The position numbers and the translations under genes were made by a program. From Vanessa cardui (lineage: Eukaryota; Arthropoda; Insecta; Lepidoptera; Nymphalidae), in assembly GCF_905220365.1 (NCBI RefSeq), contig NC_061123.1, positions 1 to 64,000 of the forward strand: DNA of 64,000 nt, in the 5' to 3' direction. Of this stretch, positions 11,024 to 21,417 are shown piece by piece; position 1 is the first letter of the stretch; every line of letters starts with the position of its first letter. The notes under the pieces were generated by a model that was given only the letters and a program-made list of their open reading frames with translations, did no database searches and was not told the DNA's origin.

Positions 11024-14000
11024 TTAAAATTGCTTACTTTCAAAAAACGCAGCACATGTCTCAGGGCACCATTCGCCCCGCCATGGTATCATGTATTGTG
11101 CTGCCGCTTGGGTCGTCTTGCCATAACCACCGCTAAGAAGTTTTAGTTCATAGCGTCCACTCGGCAAGATCTTCACGACTTTGTATGGACCGCGCATGCC
11201 TGGGTCGAGCTTTCCAGTGACCTGTGAAAACTTGATAACAAAAACAAAATCATCAAGGTTAAACTTTCGTGGCTCGTGTCTGTTTTTATTTACACGGTTG
11301 TCCTGTTTGGCCTGGTTGTCCTTAAGCAATGTACGAACTCTGTTTCGTGACATTTCTCGAAAGGCTTCCCGATTAGGCGATGTTGTATCAAGGGCTAAAT
11401 CACGTACCAAGGCACGGATAACCGGAGTGCTTGTTTCAGTTCCGATCAGGATATTTAGTGGAGAAGATCGAATCGTCTTCTGTTTAGTTATATTTAGAAC
11501 TAGTTGAATCTTCCATAGAGTATCCGACCATGAAGCATTTCTATAGTTGACCTGAATCCGAATCATATTTAATACTGTGCGAATGTACCTCTCGACTTGT
11601 CCGTTGGCATGATGCATTTCGGGTGTTATATGGTGTAGGTCACATCCGAGTTCGTTGATCCATTTTGCAAATTCGGTCAATTCGAACATACGTCCTTTGT
11701 CAGTAATTATAAGCTTTGGTACACCAAATAAAGAAATTGATTTTTTGACAACGTTTTTGAGCTCCTCTACATCCTGTCGCGAAATGGGATACAACAAGCA
11801 GTACTTCGAAAAAGCATCAACCATCACCATTATGAATTTATATCCTTTAGACACCGGCAGTGGACCTAATGCGTCCATATGAATAGTTTGAAAAGGTACC
11901 TCTGGCTTTTCCCACGACGTAATAGGCTGCAATGGATTTCGTGGTACGCGTTTTTTTGATAGGCATACTAAACAGTGGGCAACGTACTTATCAACGAACT
12001 GCTTGAGTCCAGGGAACCAAAAATGTTTCAATATCAGATCCATGGTTTTCTCGGCTCCAATATGTTCGTGCTCATCGTGAAATATTCGAAGTAGGCTTAG
12101 ACGATTCCCCTTTGGGATGAAACAAAGGAGACGAGGCTCCTCACCCACCGGTACATATTTATAGTAAAGGAGATCGTTGCGAGCTACATACCGATTTGTA
12201 TCAAGGCTGCCATCTCGAAGCTTTTGAAGAAGGTCTTGTGTTTCATTGTCAGCTGCTTGAGCTATTTGTGCCCAGTTGCGAGGCCTAGAAATATAATTGA
12301 CAGTACCGGCTGGATTACGACTCAAGTAGTCCACGTGAGGCAACATTTCTCCCTTGCGATACTCAATGGAGAAATCGAAGTCCTGAAGATATATCCACCA
12401 GCGCGCTGCACGAGGCACAAGATCTTTCTTCTTTTCTGTGGATTTTAAAGCGTTACAGTCGGTAACAACTACAAATTTGATGCCAACTAAATAGTGTCGG
12501 AAGTGTTGAAGCCCTTTAACAACAGCAAGCGTCTCAAGCTCATATGAATGGTACTTACACTCAGCACCTTGGGTCACCTTGCTGAAATATGACACTACAT
12601 GTTTCTTACCATCCGGATGGGTTTGTAATAGCACTGCTCCATAGCCAACACTGCTCGCATCTGTATGTACTTCAGTTGGAAGCTGAGGATTGAAAATTGT
12701 GAGCACTGGTTCTGAAGTCAAATGAGTAATTAATTCTTGACGAATTGCTTCGCACTCGACACTCCATTGAAAGTCAATACCCTTTCTTGTCAGGCGTGCT
12801 ATAGGAGCAGTTTTAATGGCGTACCCCTTTATGTACCTGCGGAAGTAACCGGCAAGCCCAAGAAGTTGTCGAACCTGCTTCACATTTTTAGGCGGTGATG
12901 TATTCAAGAGAGCATCTATTTTTCTAGGGCTCGGTCTCACCTGACCTTGGCTAATAAGCCTGCCTAAATACTCTACCTCGGTTACTAAAAAGGAACATTT
13001 TTTAAGGTTAATGGAAAAACCGGCCTGTGTAAGTGTGTACAGTACTTTGCGAAGTAACTGTATGCCTTCTGATACCGAATTACTCAAAAGGAGCACATCA
13101 TCCACGTAAACCAATACGTTTCCTTCGTTAATACAGTCACGTAAGGTATCGTTGATGATACGCTGATAGACTATAGGTGAATTGGCTAAACCAAATGGCA
13201 TTTTGACATATTCAAAATGGTCTTCCGGTGTCACAAACCCCGTTAAATGGATGCATTCTTTTTTTATGGGTATCTGGTGAAAACCAGTGGCCATGTCAAG
13301 GCTAGAGAAGTATTTGTGATTCCCTAACCTATCAATGTGATCGTCAATTAGGGGTAATGGGTATCGATCTTTAACCGTCATTCGGTTGAGAGCTCTAAAA
13401 TCCACGCATAATCGATCCGAACCATCTCGCTTTTTAACCAAAATAATTGGACTTGCGTATTCGGATTTAGATCTTCGAATTATACCCTTGTTCAAAAGAT
13501 CATTTGTAATCTCTCTAACCTTCAATTTTTCCGCGTAAGAGAGTTTGTATGGGCAATGTACTACAGGGGTAGTGCTTGTAAGTTTGATTTCCATTTCCCC
13601 TGTTTTTACAGTAGTCGCGGCAGTACCGGAAATTAAATATTCAGAAAACTCGGCAAATACGGAATGCAAGGCAATACGGTCAGAACCCTGAAGGGGTGTA
13701 TTTATTTGATCGAGGTTTTCAACTGTGACTGTATTTATGCAAGATGATGGTTTATCTGAACGCGTGAGATACTGTTCGTCTTTTGTGCGTATGTATGTCA
13801 CCCCGTCGCGGTTAAGAACATCAGTCCCGATAATGATGGGCGTATTCATATAAATGGAAGGCACTACAACCAGATCCACTTCAATGCTAATGTCTCTAAA
13901 TTCAACTGTGACCGTAACAAACGAAGTGGCAACTATTTCGGTGTCGCTTATACCTTTTAGTATACAACGAGTTGTTTTTTGTTGACATGGAATGTACTTA

Positions 14001-15442
14001 AGAACATCGTAAGAAATTAATGAGACATTTAGAGCACCACTATCTATGAGAACATCCATGGGAATACCTTCTACCACAGCGGTGGTTATGTCGTGATTTG
14101 GTACGTCCGAGGTAGATCGATCAGAGCAGAGATTAACATTACGGTAATTACGCGGTTCTGAACGTGTTTTCGCGAAACAAACATCTTCGTTGTGTCCCGG
14201 TTTCTTACAAAAATTACAAATGTTAGTATTGCGTTGAACCGGCGAACTAGTTACAGATTTTAATTTTTTTGAACAATTTCGACTTAAGTGACCTCGTTGG
14301 CCACACACAAAACAATTAATGTTAGAAGTATATCCACGCTTTTGTAATTGGGGTTTCTTTGAAGGGAACTTAGGCTTGTCTTTATTTGGCTTAGTGTAAA
14401 TAGAGAGAAAGGAAACGAGGTTGTCTGGGGTTAAATTCGCGTTTGCAGCAGCCGCACGAACCTGAGGGCTATCGATACCCCGAATAACAATAAGTGTCCT
14501 TAGTTCGTCACTGAGTCCCTGAACGATTCGTAAACGTAAAAGAGTACGACGTGCATATTCAGCGTACGTTTGATATTTATCGGATGTCATATTCATTGCA
14601 TCGTAAAGGATATTAGCGTAATCTAATTTTGAAGGGCAAAGTGGTTTAAATTCACGCTTGAAATTAGACCAACTTCGGTCGTTGGTCACCCATTCGCTAA
14701 GCCACAACCTAGCGTCCCCTTTCAAACATGAAGCTACTCGCGATAAACATTCGCTGTCGGTCCATCCATTAGCGTCTCTAGCACGTTCAACTTCTTCGCA
14801 CCACACTTCGATGTTATTTATAGAGGGGTCAAAATTAGACACAAAATAATTTTGTGATCTTATAGGTTGAGTAGATTTGAGAGTTTCTATTAAAGCTTGT
14901 GCAAGCAAAGATGCGTCGGAGCACCGACCAGCTGATTCTGGACACGTATCTTGATGAAGAGAATTGACCGTATTAGAGCTATTCCGATTAGACGCGAGGT
15001 TATATATGGATGTGTGAGGTATATCATTAGAACAGGTGGAAGCCGTTTTCGTATTATTTGGTTGCAAATGTTTGTTTGGGGGCGGACTAGGAGTTCGAGT
15101 ATGGTTTGTGCGTTCCCTAGATTCGCGATGTCTACTACCCTGAGAGTTACTTAACGAACGCCGCGATAGTCTTTTGGAATAACGTTGGTGACGTAAATGT
15201 GATTCTGAATGTTGACCGCGACGGCGATGTCGTGAACTATGGCGAACTTTACATTGAGAGGATCTAGTACTATCGCTCGAACTAAACGAAGAACGACGGG
15301 ATCTACCACGAGAACGGGAGTGTTTGCGCGAGTATCGATTCGTACGAGTACGCGAATTATAACGTGGACGGTGTCGACTTCGGTCGCGCGAGCCACTTCG
15401 CGAACGAAACCGAGTACTACTACGCGATATACTACGTACCAT
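11024..15442 (-). CDS. Gag-Pol polyprotein of the Gypsy element
   Basis: One uninterrupted frame of about 1472 residues if started at the second Met (MVRSISRS, 15442); the frame opens 12 codons earlier. Numbering here is from that earlier Met. Residues 13-120 are an arginine-serine-rich tract. The Gag capsid-like core is near 200-330. Two CCHC zinc knuckles follow: CFVCGQRGHLSRNC (~390) and CNFCKKPGHNEDVC (~420). Protease has VLIDSGALN (~473). Reverse transcriptase has VLVYVDDVLLLS (~789). RNase H has EVHTDASSVGYGAVL (~935). Integrase has the HHCC motif with HEHIGAEKTMD and CLVC (~1135-1175) and a DALGPLP/ITDKG core. No frameshift separates gag from pol, which is less usual for Gypsy. All catalytic motifs look intact. 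Confidence 0.95.
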   Translation of the reverse strand: MVRSISRSSTRFRSRSGSRDRSRHRPRYNSRTRTNRYSRKHSRSRGRSRRSSFSSSDSTRSSQCKVRHSSRHRRRGQHSESHLRHQRYSKRLSRRSLSNSQGSRHRESRERTNHTRTPSPPPNKHLQPNNTKTASTCSNDIPHTSIYNLASNRNSSNTVNSLHQDTCPESAGRCSDASLLAQALIETLKSTQPIRSQNYFVSNFDPSINNIEVWCEEVERARDANGWTDSECLSRVASCLKGDARLWLSEWVTNDRSWSNFKREFKPLCPSKLDYANILYDAMNMTSDKYQTYAEYARRTLLRLRIVQGLSDELRTLIVIRGIDSPQVRAAAANANLTPDNLVSFLSIYTKPNKDKPKFPSKKPQLQKRGYTSNINCFVCGQRGHLSRNCSKKLKSVTSSPVQRNTNICNFCKKPGHNEDVCFAKTRSEPRNYRNVNLCSDRSTSDVPNHDITTAVVEGIPMDVLIDSGALNVSLISYDVLKYIPCQQKTTRCILKGISDTEIVATSFVTVTVEFRDISIEVDLVVVPSIYMNTPIIIGTDVLNRDGVTYIRTKDEQYLTRSDKPSSCINTVTVENLDQINTPLQGSDRIALHSVFAEFSEYLISGTAATTVKTGEMEIKLTSTTPVVHCPYKLSYAEKLKVREITNDLLNKGIIRRSKSEYASPIILVKKRDGSDRLCVDFRALNRMTVKDRYPLPLIDDHIDRLGNHKYFSSLDMATGFHQIPIKKECIHLTGFVTPEDHFEYVKMPFGLANSPIVYQRIINDTLRDCINEGNVLVYVDDVLLLSNSVSEGIQLLRKVLYTLTQAGFSINLKKCSFLVTEVEYLGRLISQGQVRPSPRKIDALLNTSPPKNVKQVRQLLGLAGYFRRYIKGYAIKTAPIARLTRKGIDFQWSVECEAIRQELITHLTSEPVLTIFNPQLPTEVHTDASSVGYGAVLLQTHPDGKKHVVSYFSKVTQGAECKYHSYELETLAVVKGLQHFRHYLVGIKFVVVTDCNALKSTEKKKDLVPRAARWWIYLQDFDFSIEYRKGEMLPHVDYLSRNPAGTVNYISRPRNWAQIAQAADNETQDLLQKLRDGSLDTNRYVARNDLLYYKYVPVGEEPRLLCFIPKGNRLSLLRIFHDEHEHIGAEKTMDLILKHFWFPGLKQFVDKYVAHCLVCLSKKRVPRNPLQPITSWEKPEVPFQTIHMDALGPLPVSKGYKFIMVMVDAFSKYCLLYPISRQDVEELKNVVKKSISLFGVPKLIITDKGRMFELTEFAKWINELGCDLHHITPEMHHANGQVERYIRTVLNMIRIQVNYRNASWSDTLWKIQLVLNITKQKTIRSSPLNILIGTETSTPVIRALVRDLALDTTSPNREAFREMSRNRVRTLLKDNQAKQDNRVNKNRHEPRKFNLDDFVFVIKFSQVTGKLDPGMRGPYKVVKILPSGRYELKLLSGGYGKTTQAAAQYMIPWRGEWCPETCAAFFESKQF

Positions 15443-15549
15443 TTTTGACAAAAACAACAAAAAAAAAACACAAAACACAAAAAAAAGACTTTAAAGAAAA
15501 ACAAACAAAAATACGATTGTGGAGGGTGATATTTTGTTTCCTTTAAAAA

Positions 15550-15851
15550 GATCAGAAGTGGTTAAAGATTAAAAAAAAATAACAAATATGACAAACACTA
15601 TATTTCTATTTCTTACAATTTATTTTAAGGAAACAAAATGTCAATCAACACTTTAACAAAAACACACAGCAATTCGATAATAGAAATAAACGTAAACAAG
15701 AGAGTAATTGAAGGGCTCACGTGACCAGCGTTCCGACCTCTCGGACTGTCGACAAGGAAATGTTCCTACAAACATCTGTTACCGCTCTTTTATAAGATTC
15801 GGGTAGCAGCAAAAAAATTGTTTGTCCGATTTTATAGAAGCTTAGCTTATA
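15550..15851 (-). repeat. 5' LTR of the Gypsy element
   Basis: 302 bases, the promoter-bearing copy for minus-strand transcription. TATAAAAG on the minus strand (plus 15787-15794) is a candidate TATA box. I could not name the tRNA primer-binding site just inside the repeat. Confidence 0.92.
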
Positions 15852-16348
15852 ATATTATATTTTTCTGAAACAGAAATAAATTAAAATGGCGGTACTAGAG
15901 GAAGGCGAGGCTGGAGATAATTCAAAGGCAGAGCTGTTCATGGATTTCTTTGTTTTCCGAAACTCAATTTCGCATGAAGCTCAATTTAGCGCCGCACGCC
16001 TCGCCCGCCACGGCTGCTCTTATATAACAGGATGCCAGAAAATATTCAATTGAGACATTAACAAAATTGTTAAGGAACTTTGGTAAGCTAGAAAACCTAC
16101 AACCTTTTAGACGATTATTTTCGTCTCCACGTAATTTTAATTATCATAATTAATATATTTGAAATTACGCGGTTAAAGTCCGAGGAGTTGTGTGATATAA
16201 CTAACTGCGGTTTTTGTAACCTGTATGTTAGAAAAACACAGAAAACAACAATTTGGACTTAACTAGCCGTCGCGAGTCGTCGAGCGTGGCCGCCCGGTGA
16301 CGTCACAGTATAGCACCGTTATTGCTCATCTTAAGATTAGTCTAATTA
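15852..16348. other. sequence between Gypsy element and LINE
   Basis: AT-rich, with one short GC-rich stretch at 16265-16312. No frame or repeat is recognised. Confidence 0.4.
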
Positions 16349-16384
16349 ATTGCCAGAGATAATGCGTTATATGCAATCAATATC

Positions 16385-18943
16385 ATGTTCCCGCGCTCAA
16401 GTCGCTTCGCTCTGAGCTCGGATTTAATTAATAACAGTATAACTATCAAAGGATTACTGAAGGTCTGCCGCAATATCGAGCATACTATAGCTATGTGCGT
16501 ATACCGACCTCCACAATCGGATTTTAACCTTTTTGAATGTGTGATGGAGGACGCCCTTAAGCGAGTCTGTACTGGGCGAAAGAATATAGTTATTTGTGGA
16601 GATTTTAACATTGACATTTTAGTGCAATCTTCCATAAGTACTAGGTTCATAAATTTATTTCAATCTTATAATCTAAATAACATATTTTGTGAACCTACAA
16701 GAATATCAGCGACTTCCGCAACCTGCATAGATAACGTGTTTTGTAGTTGTGAGGCCGTTAATAAGAAAATCTTATCAAACCTTACATCAGATCACTTTGG
16801 CCAAATGGTGTCAATAGGTATAAAAAAAAATCAAAAGAAACGAAAAATCACTTGTAGGCCAATTACTGTAAAAGGTTTAATCAACTTTAATAATGCTTTA
16901 CACTGTAGCCTTGCAAAATTGAATCTTAGCTCAAATGATCCCAACTCTTTATATAATTCTCTTTTACAAGTAATTAATAACGAATTCAATAAAATATTTC
17001 AGTTAAAAACCTTTTATCAAAACAATGAAATGCAGTTCTCAGACTGGGCCACTACCGGTATCTATATAAGTCGAAATAAATTGTATGAGCTATATGAACT
17101 TAAGAAATATAATCGTGATTGTAAATTTATCAATTTTGTTAAAAAATATTCCAAGTTATTTAAACAAGTTTGTCAAACAGCTCGTTCGTTGCATATTAAA
17201 AATAAAATCTTAAAATCTAATAATAAAATGAAAACTACTTGGGATATTATAAGTTCGGAAACAGGTAGGTTGAAGTTTGATGCAGGGCAGTTATCCCTTA
17301 GTATAAAAGGCAAAATTGTCGGCAAAGATCTAGATGTGGCCAATGAATTCGAAGAATATTTCTCTAATATTCCTCTGAATATTACTAAAGGACTTAATGC
17401 GTCTCCTAATGACGCTTTAGACCTACTCAAATGTTATGTTCCCCAGAATGAGTTAGAATTTTCTTTTGAGAATATAACTCCGTACGAAATATTAAAAATA
17501 TTTAAAACATTAAATCTGAAAAAAACCTGTGATCTTTGGGATTTATCAGTCACAATTATTAACAATGTAATTGTTGACTTGGCTCCTTATTTAGCTATAA
17601 TCTTTAATAAATGCGTACAATCTGGTATTTTTCCTGATATGTTGAAATTAAGTAAAGTAATCCCATTATTTAAGTCCGGTGATAAAAATGATCCAAACAA
17701 TTACAGACCGATCTCTATTTTGCCAGTATTAAGTAAAATTTTTGAGAAAGTCATGCTTAATCAATTGCTATTATACTTTAACTCGAATAAGCTATTGCAT
17801 TCTCAACAGTTTGGTTTTACTAAGGGTCGCTCGACTGCTGATGCGGGTGTAGCATTTGTTAAGCACATTTATGATGCGTGGGAAAAGTCACAAAACGCTA
17901 TTGGAGTTTTTTGTGATTTATCAAAAGCTTTCGATTGCGTTAGGCATGATATTCTCCTAGAAAAGCTTAAATATTATGGTATCAGGGGCCCTGCATTGAA
18001 ATTAATTTCCTCCTACCTTAGTGAAAGAATTTTGAAGGTTGTGGTTAATGGTGCAAAATCAAATGGCGCTGTGGCGCAAATGGGTGTACCACAGGGTTCA
18101 ATTTTGGGACCTCTCTTGTTCTTAATATATATAAATGATTTACCTTATTTCGTAAAAAATACTTGCGATATTGTACTGTTTGCAGATGATACATCCCTCA
18201 TTTTTAAACTTGATAGAAAAATAAACAACTATGACGTTGTAAGCAGTGCTCTGTCGCGGGTTCTTGGTTGGTTTGACATAAATAATTTAGTACTAAATGC
18301 TAAAAAGACTAAATGTGTTTTGTTTTCCTTGCCAAATGTCAAATCAAATCCTTCTGCAATAACTTTGAAAAATGAAAGGCTTGAGTTTGTTGAGTCGACG
18401 GTCTTTTTAGGGATAACCCTTGACTCCAAACTGCAGTGGGGCACCCATTTGTATGCCCTGGCAAGAAAACTAAGTAGTGCCATTTATGCAATAAAAATAA
18501 TTAGAAAACTTACGGACATAAGTACTGCTAGACTAGTTTATTTTAGTAATTTTCACAGTATTATGTCATATGGAATGTTGTTATGGGGTAATGCAGCAGA
18601 GATTGAAGTTGTTTTTATTCTACAGAAAAGAGCTATCCGATCTATTTACAATATTAGCTCCAGGACATCATTACGCGAAAAATTTAAAGAAATAGGTGTA
18701 TTAACGGCTGTTTCACAATATATTTATGATAATATAATCTTTATACAAAAGAATATTAAAAATTATTCTATCAATGCTGATGTACATACTATTAATACAA
18801 GAAATAAGAATAAACTTGTAACCCCCAGTTTCCGTTTGCATACGGTAAATAGAACGTTTTTGGGCAATGGTATACGCATATATAATAAGATACCGGAAAA
18901 TATAATCAATTTACCATTTTCAAAATTTAAAAATATATATTAA
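16385..18943 (+). CDS. LINE endonuclease/reverse transcriptase (852 residues)
   Basis: The protein makes and integrates DNA copies of its own RNA by target-primed reverse transcription. Residue 71 region ICGDFNIDI and residue 137 region SDHFGQMV are the late motifs of an APE-type endonuclease; the N-terminal half of that domain is absent. Reverse transcriptase motifs are NNYRPISILPVLSKIFEK, FCDLSKAFDCV, GVPQGSILGPLLF and FADDTSLIF (~598). The C-terminal part has TRNKNKLVTP and FLGNGIRIYNKIPENI. No stop or frameshift interrupts the 852 codons, yet the 5' truncation should make it inactive on its own. It belongs to the same broad family as the two shorter copies at 42.9-45.1 kb. Clade (Daphne- or CR1-like) is my estimate. 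Confidence 0.9.
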   Translation: MFPRSSRFALSSDLINNSITIKGLLKVCRNIEHTIAMCVYRPPQSDFNLFECVMEDALKRVCTGRKNIVICGDFNIDILVQSSISTRFINLFQSYNLNNIFCEPTRISATSATCIDNVFCSCEAVNKKILSNLTSDHFGQMVSIGIKKNQKKRKITCRPITVKGLINFNNALHCSLAKLNLSSNDPNSLYNSLLQVINNEFNKIFQLKTFYQNNEMQFSDWATTGIYISRNKLYELYELKKYNRDCKFINFVKKYSKLFKQVCQTARSLHIKNKILKSNNKMKTTWDIISSETGRLKFDAGQLSLSIKGKIVGKDLDVANEFEEYFSNIPLNITKGLNASPNDALDLLKCYVPQNELEFSFENITPYEILKIFKTLNLKKTCDLWDLSVTIINNVIVDLAPYLAIIFNKCVQSGIFPDMLKLSKVIPLFKSGDKNDPNNYRPISILPVLSKIFEKVMLNQLLLYFNSNKLLHSQQFGFTKGRSTADAGVAFVKHIYDAWEKSQNAIGVFCDLSKAFDCVRHDILLEKLKYYGIRGPALKLISSYLSERILKVVVNGAKSNGAVAQMGVPQGSILGPLLFLIYINDLPYFVKNTCDIVLFADDTSLIFKLDRKINNYDVVSSALSRVLGWFDINNLVLNAKKTKCVLFSLPNVKSNPSAITLKNERLEFVESTVFLGITLDSKLQWGTHLYALARKLSSAIYAIKIIRKLTDISTARLVYFSNFHSIMSYGMLLWGNAAEIEVVFILQKRAIRSIYNISSRTSLREKFKEIGVLTAVSQYIYDNIIFIQKNIKNYSINADVHTINTRNKNKLVTPSFRLHTVNRTFLGNGIRIYNKIPENIINLPFSKFKNIY

Positions 18944-19102
18944 GACTAAATTAATAAATAAATCATACTATTCATTAAAAGAGTACTTTTTAGAAAGAAA
19001 CGCCTGGAGTTAGGCTCGGGTTCCATGATAGGACGCTAATTACTGTCAATAACAGCACTGTAAATGTGTTTATTTGAAAAGAGCAACTATGCGAGTTTCT
19101 TG

Positions 19103-19138
19103 CCGTTTCTTCTCGCTAGAAGCTGCTTTCCGAAACGG
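19103..19138 (+). other. LINE 3' hairpin, covariant version
   Basis: CCGTTTC at 19103-19109 pairs with GAAACGG at 19132-19138. Related copies have CCGGTTC with GAACCGG. The base pair changed on both sides, which supports a real RNA stem in the LINE transcript. Confidence 0.65.
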
Positions 19139-19224
19139 TGGTAGTATTTGATTATTGACGATTCAAAAACGCTTCATTGTGAAGTTTACTTGAATAAAAT
19201 TGATTTGATTTGATTTGATTTGAT

Positions 19225-21254
19225 ATTACAGCAGACATTTAAAGTCTCGCTTTAGTAATATTATATTTTTTGAATGTCGAAATCTGGGAAGACAATCCAA
19301 CGGACGATCTAAAGATCGTTAGCCCCAGAAATATACGAAACTTAATACTCCATCGACGCTCTGCCAGCCAGGGGGCCTGTAATTACACTTGGCGGTCATA
19401 TAGACGACATGACCATTATTATATTAAGCAGTTAACTTTATCCAGAAGTTGCCGCGCCGAAGCATACTTATTAAACATCACGATGATAAACGTCATGGAG
19501 CCCATCCTTAATATATGTCGTCCGTCGGGCTCGTAGCATTGTTCGTGTCAGGCCGAGTGCGCAGACGAGCGAGATGACCTAATGTTTATAGGCATACTGT
19601 ACGGTCGCCGCATGACGTGTTCAAGCGTCGCTTATCTTGTAATGGATGTTCATTGTGTTACGGATTAGTAAAGGATACAATCAAAGCAGGATTAATGGTG
19701 CATCGTCGAGGCGTCGGGAGGGGCGGGGAGTGGGGAGACAGCGCAGAAGCCTCCTCGGAGATAAACAGCCAATCAAGCGTGCAATTAACTTGAATTATTG
19801 GTCAGCATTGTAATGCAGCAGACTGTCTATCTAAGCGCCCGTTGTCTGTCATATTTACCTTACGGAGGTGCAATTTGCTACGATATAACCAGATGAGTAT
19901 CTCCACTACTTTATAGCGGACGTACGGACGGATAACTCGAGTCAGGAAATTCACGGGTTCGTTTAATTTAAACACAAGTATATTTTATACCTTATAGAAT
20001 AATTTCTACTCGGGTAAGTCATTAAAATTAGAACGCGGGGCGTGTCGTTGTCGGAGCGGGTTATACGCGTGAGCACAATAATTCGGAACCTCAGTCAGCC
20101 GACACGCAATCCGACCGCTTTCACGTACTTAAAAATGTATAACATTCGGAATCCTTTCTCGTTAATTATGTATCGAATTATCTGTAGCCGGCCGGATCGG
20201 TCCGGACTCGTGCTGTAGTCGTCGCTGCGCTGCGAAATTACCAGATGTTTACTGACAACGATACTACAGTTCTTATGTGACAAATGAAAATGAGAAATGA
20301 AATAAAAATCATAGTATGTATGTTTTGTTAAGAATCTCAATTTATTAGGTCAGTGTGATATTATTTTAAAATATTTCAGTTTTCAGCATTTATGAAAGAT
20401 TAGTAGCTGCTCGCGATTGAAACTAAATATTGCGTGTTATAAAAACATATCAAATGCAAATTATCGGAGGCATAAAACATTAACCTACGTTGTTTTATAG
20501 AAGAGGTACCCGCCGCACACAAGCGAAAATTATATGATTCGTTTTGTATAATAAATATATTAAAGTATCTTGTATAACTAAATAAACTATATGATATTAT
20601 TATTTTGTAAACGTGGAAGAAAACGTCTATTTATTATTTATAAAATAAAATAAACACTAAATAATTACATTTAATAATAAGTATTAAAAATGAATAGATT
20701 TGATATTTGCCAAACTGCGGACGTGAGTGCAGTTATTCAGGCTCGGGCCCATCCGTCAGCCGCCGGCCGGCGCTCCGCTGCGATGTCCGTAATGGCTCGC
20801 AGCGCCGCACGGCTCGGCGAGATAAGAGCTTTGCTTTATTACCATAACTTCGCATTAAGTCAATACACTCTCCCGATGACCAACAGCTCTGCGGGTGCTT
20901 GTTTAACGAGCCTCGTTGACGTTTACTGCTTTTGGTTATCATTCATAAGAAGTCACACAGAAGAGTTCCATGAGATCGAATACTAAGTGTTTATGTATGT
21001 GTCTACAGATTTGTAGTCTTTAAGAGTAACTCGTCGACAACGATTGCACACTGCACATTAGCAAGAAATCATACTACACTAAGATTTTTTATAAACAACG
21101 CAAAAAGCTTTTCTCAGTTTTTTTGCAAAATGTATCACGAAAACATATCCCGGTAAAACAATGCAATACAATGTTACTGGTAACTAGATTTTATCTCAAA
21201 TATTTTATTAAAATAAATGTTATCTTTAAAAGGTAAGACAAATGAAACTGCAAT
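19225..21254. other. intergenic, nothing identified with confidence
   Basis: GC-richer patches at 19540-19800, 20030-20250 and 20740-20900 alternate with AT-rich DNA. A 98-codon plus-strand frame at 20690-20986 has no splice context or recognisable domain; I do not call it a gene. Confidence 0.4.
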
Positions 21255-21269
21255 TGAAAACATCACATG

Positions 21270-21275
21270 TTTATT
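21270..21275 (-). terminator. candidate polyadenylation signal of the Dscam-like gene
   Basis: AATAAA on the minus strand, 106 bases beyond the stop codon of the proposed last exon. Confidence 0.5.
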
Positions 21276-21380
21276 AAATAGGACAGGTTCAGTCATAATG
21301 GAAACACTTAAGGATTCTTAATACAGATAAAACAAGTTTATATACAGTGAGCGCGGGCCGCGGCGGCGCGTCGCGGGCGG

Positions 21381-21417
21381 CTACATCGCGTCTCGTCGCG
21401 GCGCCGCCGAGAAGTAT
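21381..21417 (-). CDS. Dscam: Dscam-like exon 36: alternative last exon
   Basis: Acceptor CCTGTCTGTGCAG is strong; in phase with the exon 35 donor it adds RYFSAAPRRDAM and TAG. AATAAA follows 106 bases later. Confidence 0.6.

Larger units (their letters stand above)
9749..15851 (-). mobile_element. Gypsy-type LTR retrotransposon, complete
   Basis: Two 302-base direct repeats bracket one long Gag-Pol frame on the minus strand. The repeats (9749-10050 and 15550-15851) appear identical by eye. The order Gag, protease, reverse transcriptase, RNase H, integrase defines the Ty3/Gypsy superfamily. No envelope frame is present; about 970 bases lie between the Gag-Pol stop and the 3' repeat. The word ataatatt occurs at 9736-9743 and 15849-15856, close to both outer ends, and may be the target duplication, but the exact ends are uncertain because 5 bases separate the left copy from the repeat. 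Identical repeats and an intact frame indicate a recent insertion. Confidence 0.93.
16349..19224 (+). mobile_element. LINE of the Jockey/CR1 group, 5'-truncated
   Basis: A non-LTR retrotransposon with the end of an endonuclease domain, a full reverse transcriptase, and a 3' tail of TTGAT repeats (19200-19224). The frame enters from about 16349 without its own start, so the 5' part of the endonuclease and any ORF1 are missing. The 3' untranslated region carries the hairpin at 19103-19138 described in the findings. Confidence 0.88.

Noticed and set aside
20690..20986. 98-codon plus-strand frame as a gene
   Set aside because: No domain, no splice context and no codon pattern; an overlapping minus-strand frame is equally open because of local GC content.
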